NCBI RefSeq assembly: GCF_000878195.1
Contig: NZ_JXST01000006.1
Coordinates: 62,001-126,000 of the forward strand
From: Mycolicibacterium llatzerense
GTDB taxonomy: Bacteria; Actinomycetota; Actinomycetes; Mycobacteriales; Mycobacteriaceae
Direction of reading: 5' to 3'
DNA length: 64,000 nt
In this document: piece after piece, positions 9,030 to 18,132 of the stretch
Position numbering within the stretch: the stretch's first letter is position 1
How the letters are laid out: the number at the start of each line of letters is the position of its first letter
Translations under genes and position numbers: made by a program
Notes under the pieces: model-generated
What the model saw: the letters and a program-made list of their open reading frames with translations, nothing else
What the model was told of the DNA's origin: nothing
The model's database searches: none

Positions 9030-10715
9030 ATGACGACCCGAGTGCGTAAGCACAAGCCCGGCCGCATCACCTTTGTCGGTTCCGGCCCCGGTGACCCGGG
9101 CCTGTTGACGACGCGTGCGCGGAACGTTTTGGCGCATGCGGCATTGGTTTTCACCGATCCTGACGTGCCCGAGGCGGTGCTGGCGCTGATCGGTACCGAT
9201 CTGCCGCCGACGTCCGGGCCGCACCCGGCCGAGGTGGAGCCGGCTGCCGAGACCAAGACCGACGAGGCCACGCCCGAGAAGGCGCCGGCTGCCGCGCCCA
9301 CGATGACGTTCCCGCATGGCGTCGACGTGCGCCCCGCTCTGGGTGACCCGACCGAGGTGGCCAAGCTGCTGATGGCCGAGGCCAAGACCGGTGTCGACGT
9401 GGTGCGCCTGGTCGCCGGCGACCCGCTGTCGGTCGACTCCGTCATCACCGAGGTGAACGCCCTGGCCAAGACCGCGGCGCACTTCGAGTTGGTGCCGGGC
9501 CTGCCGTCGTCGACGGCTGTGCCGACCTACGCGGGCCTGCCCGTCGGGTCGTCGCACACCGTGGCCGACGTCCGCGGTGACGTGGACTGGGCCGCGCTGG
9601 CCGCCGCCCCCGGGCCGCTGATCCTGCACGCGACGGTGTCGCACCTGCCGGACGCCGCCCGCACCCTGATCGAATACGGCCTCACCGAAAGCACCCCGTG
9701 CGTCGTGACCGCCAACGGCACCACCTGCCAGCAGCGGTCCATCGAGACCACGCTGGCCGGACTGCTGGACAAGGCCGTGCTGGAGAAGCCGGTCGGCCCC
9801 GAGCCGGTCGGACCGCTGGCGGGCCCGCTGGTCGTCACCATCGGCAAGACGGTGGCGCACCGGGCCAAGCTGAACTGGTGGGAGAGCCGCTCGCTGTACG
9901 GCTGGACCGTGCTGGTGCCGCGCACCAAGGACCAGGCCGGCGAGATGAGCGATCGCCTCGTGGGCCACGGCGCGCTGCCCATCGAGGTGCCGACCATCGC
10001 CGTCGAGCCGCCGCGCAGCCCCGCCCAGATGGAGCGTGCGGTCAAGGGTCTGGTCGACGGCCGCTTCCAGTGGGTCGTGTTCACCTCCACCAACGCGGTG
10101 CGTGCGGTGTGGGAGAAGTTCAACGAGTTCGGTCTGGACGCCCGGGCGTTCTCCGGTGTGAAGATCGCCTGCGTCGGTCAGGCCACCGCGGACAAGGTGC
10201 GCGCGTTCGGTATCAACCCCGAGCTGGTGCCTGCCGGTGAGCAGTCGTCGCTGGGCCTGCTCGACGAATTCCCGGACTACGACGAGATTTTCGACCCGGT
10301 GAACCGGGTGCTGCTGCCGCGTGCCGACATCGCCACCGAGACGCTGGCCGAGGGCCTGCGCGAGCGTGGCTGGGAGATCGAGGACGTCACGGCCTACCGC
10401 ACCGTCCGCGCCGCTCCGCCGCCGGCGCACACCCGCGAGATGATCAAGACCGGTGGTTTCGACGCCGTCTGCTTCACCTCGAGCTCCACGGTGCGCAACC
10501 TGGTCGGCATCGCCGGCAAGCCGCACGCCCGGACCATCGTCGCCTGCATCGGCCCGAAAACCGCTGAGACCGCAGCCGAATTCGGCCTGCGGGTGGACGT
10601 GCAGCCGGAGACCGCCGCGGTGGGCCCGCTGGTCGAGGCGCTGGCCGAGCACGCCGCTCGCCTGCGCGCCGAGGGTGCCCTGCCGCCGCCGCGTAAGAAG
10701 AGCCGGCGCCGCTAA
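9030..10715 (+). CDS. hemD: Fused SUMT-like domain and uroporphyrinogen-III synthase
   Basis: A 561-residue two-domain protein. Residues ~10-270 resemble a tetrapyrrole (SUMT/CobA) methyltransferase, with ITFVGSGPGDPGLL at the start and LVAGDPLS. It contains an Ala/Glu/Pro/Lys-rich insert around residues 65-95 that looks disordered. Residues ~285-550 are a HEM4 uroporphyrinogen-III synthase with GWTVLVPRTKDQAGEMS, VVFTSTNAVRAV and VCFTSSSTVRNLV. The C-terminus is basic (PPPRKKSRRR). The fused form is common in actinobacteria. Whether the methyltransferase half is active cannot be told; it differs from the usual GGDPF loop. Confidence 0.92.
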   Translation: MTTRVRKHKPGRITFVGSGPGDPGLLTTRARNVLAHAALVFTDPDVPEAVLALIGTDLPPTSGPHPAEVEPAAETKTDEATPEKAPAAAPTMTFPHGVDVRPALGDPTEVAKLLMAEAKTGVDVVRLVAGDPLSVDSVITEVNALAKTAAHFELVPGLPSSTAVPTYAGLPVGSSHTVADVRGDVDWAALAAAPGPLILHATVSHLPDAARTLIEYGLTESTPCVVTANGTTCQQRSIETTLAGLLDKAVLEKPVGPEPVGPLAGPLVVTIGKTVAHRAKLNWWESRSLYGWTVLVPRTKDQAGEMSDRLVGHGALPIEVPTIAVEPPRSPAQMERAVKGLVDGRFQWVVFTSTNAVRAVWEKFNEFGLDARAFSGVKIACVGQATADKVRAFGINPELVPAGEQSSLGLLDEFPDYDEIFDPVNRVLLPRADIATETLAEGLRERGWEIEDVTAYRTVRAAPPPAHTREMIKTGGFDAVCFTSSSTVRNLVGIAGKPHARTIVACIGPKTAETAAEFGLRVDVQPETAAVGPLVEALAEHAARLRAEGALPPPRKKSRRR

Positions 10716-10799
10716 ACTCGATCGAAACGGCATTCCAGCAGGCGTGCACTCGCACTTTGTCTGCCGGAATGCGGCTTCGGCGAACTAGGAGGCATTGCT

Positions 10800-11780
10800 G
10801 TGTCGTATCCGAGGCATCGGCCGCGGCGACTGCGTACGACCCCGGCGCTGCGGCGTCTGGTGTCCGAAACCTCGCTGGAGCCACGGCATCTGGTGCTGCC
10901 GCTGTTCGTCGCGGACGGGCTCTCCGAGCCGCGTCCCATCAGCTCGATGCCCGGGGTCGTCCAGCACACCCGGGAGTCGGTGCGCCGCGCCGCCGCGGAG
11001 GCAGTCGAGGCCGGTGTCGGTGGGCTGATGCTGTTCGGCGTTCCGTGCGACGGTGACAAGGATGCGACCGGTTCCGAGGGAGTCAACCCCGACGGCATCC
11101 TCAATGTGGCACTGCGCGACCTGAATTCGGACCTCGGCGACGCGACGGTGCTGATGGCCGACACCTGTCTGGACGAGTTCACCGATCACGGGCACTGCGG
11201 TGTGCTCGATGTGCACGGCCGGGTCGATAACGACGCCACCAACGAGCAGTACATCAAACTTGCTGTGGCCCAAGCGCATTCGGGTGCGCACGTGGTCAGT
11301 CCGAGCGGCATGATGGACGGTCAGGTGGCCGCGATCCGCGATGGGCTGGACCATGCCGGGCACAGCGATGTCGCGATCCTGGCCTACGCCGCCAAGTTCG
11401 CGTCGGCGTTCTACGGCCCGTTCCGCGAGGCGGTGGGCTCGAGCCTGCAGGGCGATCGTCGTACCTATCAACAGGATCCGGGCAACGCCCGCGAAGCGGT
11501 CCGCGAGATCGAACTGGATCTCGCCGAAGGCGCCGACATGGTGATGGTCAAGCCGGCGATGAGCTACCTGGACGTGGTGCGCGCCGCTGCCGACATCTCG
11601 CCGGTCCCCGTTGCGGCGTACCAGATTTCGGGTGAGTACGCGATGATCAGCGCGGCCGCGGCCAACGGCTGGATCGACCTGCGGGCCTCGGTCCTCGAGT
11701 CGCTCGTCAGCATTCGGCGCGCCGGCGCCGACATCGTGCTCACGTACTGGGCGACGGACGTCGCGGGCTGGCTCCGGTGA
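10800..11780 (+). CDS. hemB: Delta-aminolevulinic acid dehydratase (porphobilinogen synthase)
   Basis: Condenses two 5-aminolevulinate molecules to porphobilinogen. The 326-residue protein has Schiff-base lysines at residue 199 (YAAKFASAF) and 251 (MVKPAMSY). The metal loop reads DTCLDEFTDHGHCG: Cys123, Asp125 and Cys133 in place of the three cysteines of zinc enzymes, a mixed type. A perfect AGGAGG lies at 10786-10791 before the GTG start. There is an 84-base gap from hemD, larger than elsewhere in the operon, and a four-base overlap with the next membrane-protein gene. Confidence 0.96.
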   Translation: MSYPRHRPRRLRTTPALRRLVSETSLEPRHLVLPLFVADGLSEPRPISSMPGVVQHTRESVRRAAAEAVEAGVGGLMLFGVPCDGDKDATGSEGVNPDGILNVALRDLNSDLGDATVLMADTCLDEFTDHGHCGVLDVHGRVDNDATNEQYIKLAVAQAHSGAHVVSPSGMMDGQVAAIRDGLDHAGHSDVAILAYAAKFASAFYGPFREAVGSSLQGDRRTYQQDPGNAREAVREIELDLAEGADMVMVKPAMSYLDVVRAAADISPVPVAAYQISGEYAMISAAAANGWIDLRASVLESLVSIRRAGADIVLTYWATDVAGWLR

Positions 11781-12256
11781 ACCCCCAAAACCCGCAGAAC
11801 CCGCATCCGCAGTACCCGCCGTATCAGGGCGCGGCCCCGGACGGTTCCGGTGCCGAGCCGCACGAGATGCCGCAGGACGTCGTCACCGGCTTCTGGCTGT
11901 GGACGGCCGCGCTGCCGGTGTCGGTGATCGGCTACGTCGTCAACCTGCTGACCACGCCCGAGCGCTCGGTGTCGGGCTACGCATACGCGGTGTCCGGTCT
12001 GATGCTGTTCATCATCGCGGTCCTGGTGGCCACGTTCCTGGTGCTGCTGCGGCAGGGTTACCGGTGGGCGCGCAGCATCCTCACCGGTGGGTCCGCGGCG
12101 ACGATTCTGTACCTGACCACCAATCTCTTCGCCGACTACCACGGCGCGGCCGCGGCGCTGGGCTACGCGGTGTGCGGCATCGGCGGCACGGTGCTGATCG
12201 GCGGCGGCGTGTACCTCCTGCACCGCCCCGACTCGAACGCCTACTTCGTCCGCTGA
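11777..12256 (+). CDS. Membrane protein with Pro-rich N-terminus (Rv0513-like position)
   Basis: A 159-residue predicted inner-membrane protein. The first ~40 residues are Asn/Pro/Gln-rich (NPQNPQNPHPQYPPYQ); four hydrophobic segments follow at roughly residues 38-60, 70-92, 97-115 and 124-146. The GTG start overlaps the hemB stop codon (GTGA), so it is translationally coupled to hemB and sits where M. tuberculosis has Rv0513. No catalytic motif is visible. A role linked to haem synthesis is only suggested by position. Confidence 0.75.
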   Translation: MNPQNPQNPHPQYPPYQGAAPDGSGAEPHEMPQDVVTGFWLWTAALPVSVIGYVVNLLTTPERSVSGYAYAVSGLMLFIIAVLVATFLVLLRQGYRWARSILTGGSAATILYLTTNLFADYHGAAAALGYAVCGIGGTVLIGGGVYLLHRPDSNAYFVR

Positions 12257-12309
12257 GCCGCGCCCACGTCGACGTCGATGCACACGTCGCCCGCTAGGCT
12301 GGCCCGGAT

Positions 12310-12711
12310 ATGACTGAGCCCACGCCCTCACCCGCCCGACCGCAGGCCGTGACCGTTGCTTTCTGGTGCTGGGTGGTGGCCGGGGGTCTCCTCACCGCGA
12401 TCGGTACCTGGCAGCTCAGCCTGAGCCTGCCCGCTTCGTTCCGGGCCATCGGTGGGCTGCTGGCGGCGGTCGGACTCGCTCTGGGCTTTCTCGCCGGCCG
12501 GGCGCGACGCGGCGATGCCCGGTTTCGCCGGGCCGCCACCGCGCTGGCGATGGCGATCGTGCTGCTGATTGCGTTTCTGCTGCTGGTGTTCGGGGCGGAT
12601 CCGCTGGGATTCCTGGTGCTGACGATTGTCATGGCGTTGGCGATCGGTGGGACGGTCTCGATCACCCGGCCTGCGGCGCAGTCCTGGTTCGATGGAAAGG
12701 CCAACGCATGA
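12310..12711 (+). CDS. Small hydrophobic membrane protein
   Basis: A 133-residue protein with about four transmembrane stretches (around residues 16-38, 44-63, 76-96 and 99-117) separated by a short basic loop (GRARRGDARFRR). No family motif is recognised. It starts 53 bases after the preceding membrane-protein gene and its stop codon overlaps the start of the DUF3093 gene (ATGA), forming a run of four coupled small membrane genes downstream of hemB. Confidence 0.7.
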   Translation: MTEPTPSPARPQAVTVAFWCWVVAGGLLTAIGTWQLSLSLPASFRAIGGLLAAVGLALGFLAGRARRGDARFRRAATALAMAIVLLIAFLLLVFGADPLGFLVLTIVMALAIGGTVSITRPAAQSWFDGKANA

Positions 12712-13208
12712 CAGACGCGCCGACAGACACCGACGCCGAACAGGTCCTCTTCCACGAGGTCGGTGCCAGCTGGTGGTGGCTGCTGCTGGGGCCGTTCTCC
12801 GGCGGTTCCATCGCCGCGATGCAGTTGTGGTCGGCCCACCGGCTGGACCCGCTGGTGCCGCTGGTGTTCCTGGTGCTGGTGACGGGGTTCATCGGGCTGC
12901 AGATCAAGGCCGCACGCCTGCACACCTCGGTCGAGCTGACGCCGGAATACCTGCGCCAGGGCACCGAGTCGGTCCGCGTCGCGGACATGCTCGGGATCTA
13001 CCCGGAGGCGCGCGGCGCCGAGGCGCCGCGCTGGCAGTCCGACCGGGCGCTCGGAGAGCTGACCGGTGTTCCGCGGGGACGCACCGGGATCGGGCTCAAG
13101 ATGACCGGTGACCGGACCGCGCAGGCGTGGGCGCGGCGCCATCGCGGGCTGCGTGCCCAGCTGGAGGCGCTGGGTGTACGCGAATTCGGCGAGGACGACG
13201 ACGAATGA
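12708..13208 (+). CDS. DUF3093-like membrane protein
   Basis: A 166-residue protein that looks like the actinobacterial DUF3093 family: an acidic N-terminus, WWWLLLGPFSGGSIAAMQ then a second hydrophobic stretch (VPLVFLVLVTGFIGLQ), then a soluble part with VELTPEYLRQGTESVRV and WARRHRGLRAQLEALG. The ATG at 12708 overlaps the previous stop and the TGA at its end overlaps the next ATG. The function of the family is not known to me. Confidence 0.7.
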   Translation: MTDAPTDTDAEQVLFHEVGASWWWLLLGPFSGGSIAAMQLWSAHRLDPLVPLVFLVLVTGFIGLQIKAARLHTSVELTPEYLRQGTESVRVADMLGIYPEARGAEAPRWQSDRALGELTGVPRGRTGIGLKMTGDRTAQAWARRHRGLRAQLEALGVREFGEDDDE

Positions 13209-13447
13209 GCACCGGCAGGATCGTGGCGGCCGGCGCGCTGATAGTGGCGGTACTGGCGGCCGTCGGCTCGGTGCTGAGTTGGCTGGCCGCATCGTCGATC
13301 GCCGACGTGGCGCCGGTGATTCCCGGCGAGCCGGTGAAGACGTCGGTGCTCTATGACCCGTCGTTCATCACGTTGTCGCTGTTGCTGGCGACCCTGGCCG
13401 GGGTGCTCGCCGTAGTAGGTACGGCGAGGTGGCGGCGCGCCCAGTAG
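13205..13447 (+). CDS. Two-helix membrane protein, 80 aa (Rv0514-like position)
   Basis: An 80-residue protein with two hydrophobic helices (about residues 6-28 and 53-72) joined by a loop with PGEPVKTSVLYDPS, and a basic C-terminal tail (ARWRRAQ). It is the last of the coupled run after hemB; the start overlaps the preceding stop (ATGA). It is similar in size and position to M. tuberculosis Rv0514. No function can be given. Confidence 0.65.
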   Translation: MSTGRIVAAGALIVAVLAAVGSVLSWLAASSIADVAPVIPGEPVKTSVLYDPSFITLSLLLATLAGVLAVVGTARWRRAQ

Positions 13448-13457
13448 TGTGTCGCCC

Positions 13458-14669
13458 ATGTCTTTTTCGCTTGAACTGTCCGCTGACGTCGTACAGGTCC
13501 GGGACTGGGTCCACGAGTTCGCTGCTGACGTGATCCGTCCGGCCGCCGAGGAGTGGGACGAGCGCGAAGAGACGCCCTGGCCGATCCTTCAGGAGGCGGC
13601 CAAGGTCGGCCTGTACTCCATGGAGTTCTTTGCTGCTCAGACTGCCGAGGAGACCGGGCTCGGCATGCCCGTCGCCGTCGAAGAGCTGTTCTGGGGTGAC
13701 GCCGGCATTTCGATGTCGATCATGGGCACCGGTCTGGCTGCCGCGTCACTGGCGGCCAACGGCACCATGGAACAGCTGGGCGAGTGGCTGCCGCAGATGT
13801 ACGGCGACATCAACGAACCCAAGCTGGCCGCATTCTGTTCGTCGGAACCCGGTGCGGGATCGGATGTTTCGTCGATCATCACCCGGGCGCGGTACGACGA
13901 GGCCACCGACGAATGGGTGCTGGGCGGCACCAAGACCTGGGCCTCCAACGGCGGCATCGCCAACGTGCACATCGTCGTCGCCTCGGTGTACCCGGAGCTC
14001 GGCTCGCGCGGCCAGGCCAGCTTCATCATCCCGCCTGGCACAAAGGGTTTCAGCCAGGGTCAGAAGTTCAAGAAGCACGGCATCCGGGCGTCTCACACCG
14101 CTGAGGTCGTGCTCGACGACGTCCGGCTGCCGGGCCGGCTGATCGTCGGCGGCCGGGAGAAGTTCGAGGAGCGGATCGCCCGCACCCGCGAAGGCAAGAG
14201 TTCGGCGGGCCAGGTGGCCATGAAGACGTTCGAGCGCACGCGGCCGACGGTGGGGGCGATGGCGTTGGGCGTGTCCCGCGCTGCCTACGAGTACGCGCTG
14301 GGATACGCGCAGGAGCGCGAGCAATTCGGCCGCAAGATCGGTGACTTCCAGGCCGTCGCGTTCAAGCTGGCCGACATGAAGGCCCGCGTCGACGCGGCGC
14401 GGCTGCTGGTGTGGCGGGCCGGCTGGATGGCGCGCAACAACATGCCGTTCGAGAACGCCGAAGGTTCCATGGCCAAGCTGGTCGCCAGTGAGACGGCGGT
14501 CTACGTCACCGACGAGGCCATCCAGATTCTGGGCGGTAACGGCTACACCCGCGACTATCCGGTGGAGCGGTGGCACCGCGACGCCAAGATCTTCACGATT
14601 TTCGAGGGCACCAGTGAGATCCAGCGGCTCGTGATGTCCCGCGCGATCACGGGGCTGCCGCTCAAGTAG
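13458..14669 (+). CDS. Acyl-CoA dehydrogenase (FadE family)
   Basis: A 403-residue flavoprotein for alpha,beta-dehydrogenation of an acyl-CoA. The FAD/substrate block FCSSEPGAGSDVSSI, GTKTWASNGG and the C-terminal GGNGYTRDYPVERWHRDAK and FEGTSEIQRLV are present; the Glu in FEGTS is at the position of the medium-chain catalytic base. ATG 13458 is chosen over GTG 13449. It lies right after the last haem-cluster membrane gene and 39 bases before an MpaB-like gene, at the left edge of the region that differs from M. tuberculosis. The substrate chain length is not evident. Confidence 0.9.
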   Translation: MSFSLELSADVVQVRDWVHEFAADVIRPAAEEWDEREETPWPILQEAAKVGLYSMEFFAAQTAEETGLGMPVAVEELFWGDAGISMSIMGTGLAAASLAANGTMEQLGEWLPQMYGDINEPKLAAFCSSEPGAGSDVSSIITRARYDEATDEWVLGGTKTWASNGGIANVHIVVASVYPELGSRGQASFIIPPGTKGFSQGQKFKKHGIRASHTAEVVLDDVRLPGRLIVGGREKFEERIARTREGKSSAGQVAMKTFERTRPTVGAMALGVSRAAYEYALGYAQEREQFGRKIGDFQAVAFKLADMKARVDAARLLVWRAGWMARNNMPFENAEGSMAKLVASETAVYVTDEAIQILGGNGYTRDYPVERWHRDAKIFTIFEGTSEIQRLVMSRAITGLPLK

Positions 14670-14673
14670 CTCT

Positions 14674-14699
14674 TGTTACAGAGTGCAAAATTTGTAACA
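14674..14699. promoter_or_regulatory. Inverted repeat, likely TetR operator
   Basis: Perfect 7-bp arms TGTTACA and TGTAACA separated by 12 bases, ending 9 bases before the ATG of the MpaB-like gene. The TetR gene lies downstream of that gene and overlaps it, so autoregulation of the pair is likely. That the TetR binds here is inference. Confidence 0.55.
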
Positions 14700-14708
14700 C
14701 TGTTCCGC

Positions 14709-15578
14709 ATGACCGAACTTGCGGAACAGTCCGAGCTGGTCTCGGAACCGGTTGATGCCCTGCCTCTGGGGCCCGACTCACTGGTGTGGAAGTACTTCGG
14801 CGACAACCGGATGTACCTGATCGGTCCCCGGCCGGCGGTCCTGCAGAACATGCTGGCCCAGCTCGGCCAGGGTGTGCTGGACCATTCGGTGTTCTTCGCC
14901 GATACCTCGGCGCGGGTCAAGCGCTCGCTGCCGCCGATCTTTCGCACCGTGTACGGCACCGATGACGCCAATACCGGAACGCAGGTCCGCGACTACCACC
15001 GCGAGATCAAGGGCGACATGCCCGACGGCAGCCGCTACCACGCGCTCGACCCCGACACCTACTACTGGGCGCACGCGACGTTCGTCGACCAGGTGCTGTA
15101 CTTCGCGGACACCTTCGTCAAGCGGCTGAGCTACGCAGAGAAGGAACAGATCTACCTCGAGTCCAAGACGTGGTACCGCCGCTATGGCGTCAGTGACAGG
15201 CCGATGCCGGCCACCTACGCCGAATTCGAGGAGTACTGGGACCGGATGATCAATGACGTCGCGGTGCCGCACAAGACGGCGCGGTACGGCGTCGGCTATG
15301 TGACCAAAGGCTTTCCGGCGCCCAAGGGCGTCAACCCGGCGGTGTGGCGCGTGATCGCGGTGGCGTTCAACCCGGTCGCGGCGTTCCTGACCACCGGCGG
15401 CATGCCGCCGCGGACGCGGGACCTGCTGGAGCTGCCGTGGACCGACCGGCAGGAACGCGCATATCAACTGTTCGCCGCCGCCTGGCGCACCAAGCCGGTG
15501 AACTGGGTGTGGGACCGATTGCCGATGTCGGTGCGGTACAACAGCTTTGCGCAAAGCGGTTACGCACGTGCCCGCTGA
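14709..15578 (+). CDS. Oxygenase MpaB/DUF2236 family protein
   Basis: A 289-residue member of the DUF2236 family, which includes MpaB-type and latex-clearing haem oxygenases. Typical features are [20 protein letters not shown] near the N-terminus, where family members carry a substrate-contact block, and the conserved His in [12 protein letters not shown] near residue 120. The C-terminus ends in a basic stretch. The ATG at 14709 directly follows a TetR-type inverted repeat. The adjoining TetR gene overlaps its 3' end. The substrate is unknown; oxidation of a hydrophobic compound is plausible by family. Confidence 0.82.
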   Translation: MTELAEQSELVSEPVDALPLGPDSLVWKYFGDNRMYLIGPRPAVLQNMLAQLGQGVLDHSVFFADTSARVKRSLPPIFRTVYGTDDANTGTQVRDYHREIKGDMPDGSRYHALDPDTYYWAHATFVDQVLYFADTFVKRLSYAEKEQIYLESKTWYRRYGVSDRPMPATYAEFEEYWDRMINDVAVPHKTARYGVGYVTKGFPAPKGVNPAVWRVIAVAFNPVAAFLTTGGMPPRTRDLLELPWTDRQERAYQLFAAAWRTKPVNWVWDRLPMSVRYNSFAQSGYARAR

Positions 15579-16179
15579 CGCGACGCAAGCGATCCTCGAC
15601 GCGGCGCTCATCGAATTCGAGCAGCACGGCTTCCGCCGCGTTGCGCTCGACGACGTGGCGCGCCGGGCCGGGGTCAGCCGCACCACGATCTACCGGCGGT
15701 TCGCGGGCCGCGATGAGCTGGTGGCCGCGGTCGTCGAGCGCGAGAACGTCGTGCTGTTCGACGATATCGCCAGCGAGCTGAAAAACGCTGGGCCGCAATC
15801 TGATTTGTATGTCGAGGCGTTCACGCTGTCGATCCTGCGGTTCCGCCGGCACCGGGTGCTGAACCGGATGATGACCGATGAACCGTCGCTCGTGATCGCA
15901 CTCATGCAGCAGCACTACGGTGCTGCGGTGGGCCGGATGGCGGCGGCGCTGCGCGTCATCTTCCCGGAGGGGTTCGCCGACCGGATCGGCGAGCAGGCCG
16001 TCAACGACCTGGCCGACACCATCCTGCGCTACGCCGCGATGGTGCTGCTGTTGCCGAGTGTCGAGGCGCTGGAGAGCGCCGAGGAGATCCGCGCTTTTGC
16101 CGCACGGCATTTCGTGCCGAGTCTGCCGCCGGCGCTGCAGGGTCAGGCGGGCAAGTCGGCCGCGGGGTCGATGCGGTAG
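15568..16179 (+). CDS. TetR-family regulator of the MpaB-like gene
   Basis: A 203-residue regulator with an N-terminal HTH ([20 protein letters not shown], then [20 protein letters not shown]) and a variable ligand domain. GTG 15568 is preferred; TTG 15547 would lengthen the overlap with the preceding gene. The 11-base overlap indicates co-translation with the oxygenase gene, and the inverted repeat at 14674-14699 is the obvious candidate operator. The C-terminus is loosely conserved, so the ligand cannot be guessed. Confidence 0.88.
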   Translation: MPADATQAILDAALIEFEQHGFRRVALDDVARRAGVSRTTIYRRFAGRDELVAAVVERENVVLFDDIASELKNAGPQSDLYVEAFTLSILRFRRHRVLNRMMTDEPSLVIALMQQHYGAAVGRMAAALRVIFPEGFADRIGEQAVNDLADTILRYAAMVLLLPSVEALESAEEIRAFAARHFVPSLPPALQGQAGKSAAGSMR

Positions 16180-16255
16180 CGCAGGCGGTAGGAGACCGCG
16201 GGATCTCATGCTTGGATCAGTTTCGGCCGGTCCTTCGCTGGGAAGTGGGTAAGTC

Positions 16256-16882
16256 GTGTCGACAATGGAGCTGGCCCGTGCCGAGCGCGAGGACCTCGTC
16301 GAGTTCCTGGCGCAGCTGACGCCCGAGCAGTGGGAACAACCGTCGTTGTGCACCGGGTGGCGGGTGCGCGACGTCGTCGGCCACCTCATCGGCTACGACG
16401 AGTTGAGCGGCGCGGAGACCGTCCGGGAGTTCCTGCGCGGTGGGCTGTACCCGCCCCGGATCAATGCCGCCGTGCTGGCGCGGCACGCGGGCCGCAGCGC
16501 CGACGAACTCTGTGCCACGTTGGCTGAGCATGTCGTCCCACGTGGTCTGACGACCGGCTTCGGCGGCCGGATCGCCTTGTCGGACGGGATGATTCACCAG
16601 CAGGACATCCGTCGACCGTTGGGTCTGCCCCGCCAGATACCGCACGACCGGCTGGTGACGGTGCTGGACTTCGCGCGCTACGCGGCGCTGCTGCGCGGCG
16701 CCTGGCGGGCCAGGGGAGTGCGGTTGGTCGCCACCGATCTGGACTGGTCGTTCGGCCGCGGGCCGGAAGCGTCCGGACCCGCGGAAGCCCTCCTGATGGT
16801 GATGGTCGCGCGGCCTTGTGCGCTCGCTGATCTCACCGGCCCCGGTGTGGACCGGTTATGCCGGAACCTGGGTGCGCACTAG
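16256..16882 (+). CDS. Maleylpyruvate isomerase-like (MDMPI/DinB fold) protein
   Basis: A 208-residue protein of the TIGR03083 type, with the mycothiol-dependent maleylpyruvate isomerase N-terminal domain. The signature QPSLCTGWRVRDVVGHLIGYD contains the metal-binding His of this fold; DGMIHQQDIRRPLG later provides the second His cluster. GTG 16256 is used, with ATG 16265 nine bases further as the alternative. Such proteins bind a metal and sometimes mycothiol or an S-transfer partner; the true reaction is unknown. It converges on the desaturase gene. Confidence 0.8.
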   Translation: MSTMELARAEREDLVEFLAQLTPEQWEQPSLCTGWRVRDVVGHLIGYDELSGAETVREFLRGGLYPPRINAAVLARHAGRSADELCATLAEHVVPRGLTTGFGGRIALSDGMIHQQDIRRPLGLPRQIPHDRLVTVLDFARYAALLRGAWRARGVRLVATDLDWSFGRGPEASGPAEALLMVMVARPCALADLTGPGVDRLCRNLGAH

Positions 16883-16964
16883 CCGGAGAGCCCGCGGCGA
16901 GCCGCGCCGCCGATTGCTGCTGGGACAACCGACTGGCATACCAACGCCGGTGCGATCACGCCGA

Positions 16965-16982
16965 GTGCGATCTGCATCGCAC
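16965..16982. terminator. Short hairpin between convergent genes
   Basis: Perfect arms GTGCGAT and ATCGCAC with loop CTGC in the 115-base gap between the MDMPI-like gene and the desaturase gene. A third copy of GTGCGAT at 16950-16956 could pair with the same right arm. There is no U-tract. Confidence 0.5.
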
Positions 16983-16997
16983 CGACCCCCTGGCGAG

Positions 16998-18107
16998 TTA
17001 GCCCGGCGCGACGGCGTACACGCAATCACGGCCCGACACAACACGATCCGGCAGCGCGAGTGCGACGATGGTGCGCAGGGTGCGGAGATACTGGCGCGCG
17101 AGCGGACCGGTCGTGTACGGCAGGCCGAAGCGGGCGCACACGGCCTGGACCTGTACGGCGATCTGGGCGTAGCGGTTACTCGGCAGGTCGGGGAACAGAT
17201 GGTGCTCGATCTGGTAGCAGAGGTTGCCGCTGAGGAACGCCAGCACCGGCCCGGCGTGGAAGTTCGCGGTACCCAACATTTGTCGTAGATACCATTCGGA
17301 TTTGGTCTCGGCGTCCAAGGCCGCTGGGGTGAATTTCTGTGTGCCGTCGGCGAAATGACCGCAACAGATCACCACGTAGGCCCAGACGTTGCGCGCCAGA
17401 TTGGCGACCGCGTTGGCGGTGAGGGTGCGGCGCCATCGGCGAAGGCTCAGCGCGGGGAAGAACACGTAGTCCTTGCCGGCCTGCCGGGCGACCTTGCGGG
17501 CCAGCGCCCGGGTGAGGGCGGATTTCTCGGCGCGAGTCGCCGCACCTCGTTGCTCGGACTCCCAGCCCTGCAGCGCGATGCCCCATTCGAACATGATGCC
17601 CAGCAAGGCATTTCGTAGCGGCTGCAGCAGATTGCCGGCGCCCCACGGCTGGTCCGGGGTGACCCGCATGATGCCGTACCCGAGGTCGTCGTCCATCCCG
17701 ATGACGTTGGTGAAGACGTGGTGGCGGTAGTTGTGGGCATATCGCCACTGCGAGGAGACGCCCGCCATGTCCCACTCCCAGGTGCTGGAGTGGATTTCCG
17801 GGTCGTTCATCCAATCCCATTGACCGTGGCAGATGTTGTGGCCGAGTTCCATGTTCTCGATGGTCTTGGCCGTGGCCAATGCGGTGGTGCCGAGTGCGCA
17901 CCCCAGCTTGCCCCGGGTGGCCGCGATGACCAGCCGCGCGGTGACCTCGAGGCAGCGCTGAAACACGATGGTGCGCTGGATGTATGCCCGGTCCGATGCG
18001 CCCCGCGAATTCTCGACGTCGCGACGAATGGACTCCAGGGCGGCTCCGAGCGCGTCCAGGTCCGACTCGCTGAGATGGGCATATTCGGCTACTTCGGTGA
18101 TTGCCAT
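16998..18107 (-). CDS. Membrane fatty acid desaturase (DesA3-like)
   Basis: A 369-residue di-iron desaturase. The three histidine boxes are all visible: GHNICHG (His90, His94), HNYRHH (His125, 129, 130) and QIEHHLFPD near residue 305. Two hydrophobic hairpins lie between boxes two and three. A perfect GGAGGTGAT precedes the ATG at 18107, which decides the start; a longer frame to 18305 would run into the tetR gene and has no domain. It most resembles the acyl-CoA desaturase DesA3 class, but no reductase gene accompanies it. It is downstream of, and probably co-transcribed with, a TetR gene. Confidence 0.9.
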   Translation of the reverse strand: MAITEVAEYAHLSESDLDALGAALESIRRDVENSRGASDRAYIQRTIVFQRCLEVTARLVIAATRGKLGCALGTTALATAKTIENMELGHNICHGQWDWMNDPEIHSSTWEWDMAGVSSQWRYAHNYRHHVFTNVIGMDDDLGYGIMRVTPDQPWGAGNLLQPLRNALLGIMFEWGIALQGWESEQRGAATRAEKSALTRALARKVARQAGKDYVFFPALSLRRWRRTLTANAVANLARNVWAYVVICCGHFADGTQKFTPAALDAETKSEWYLRQMLGTANFHAGPVLAFLSGNLCYQIEHHLFPDLPSNRYAQIAVQVQAVCARFGLPYTTGPLARQYLRTLRTIVALALPDRVVSGRDCVYAVAPG

Positions 18108-18132
18108 GGGGATCACCTCCGTTCGTGGTGAT

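Noticed and set aside
8517..10733. Very long open frame on the minus strand opposite hemC and hemD
   Set aside because: It is an antisense shadow of high-GC coding DNA, rich in Arg, His, Gly and Gln with no domain, while the plus strand encodes complete haem enzymes.
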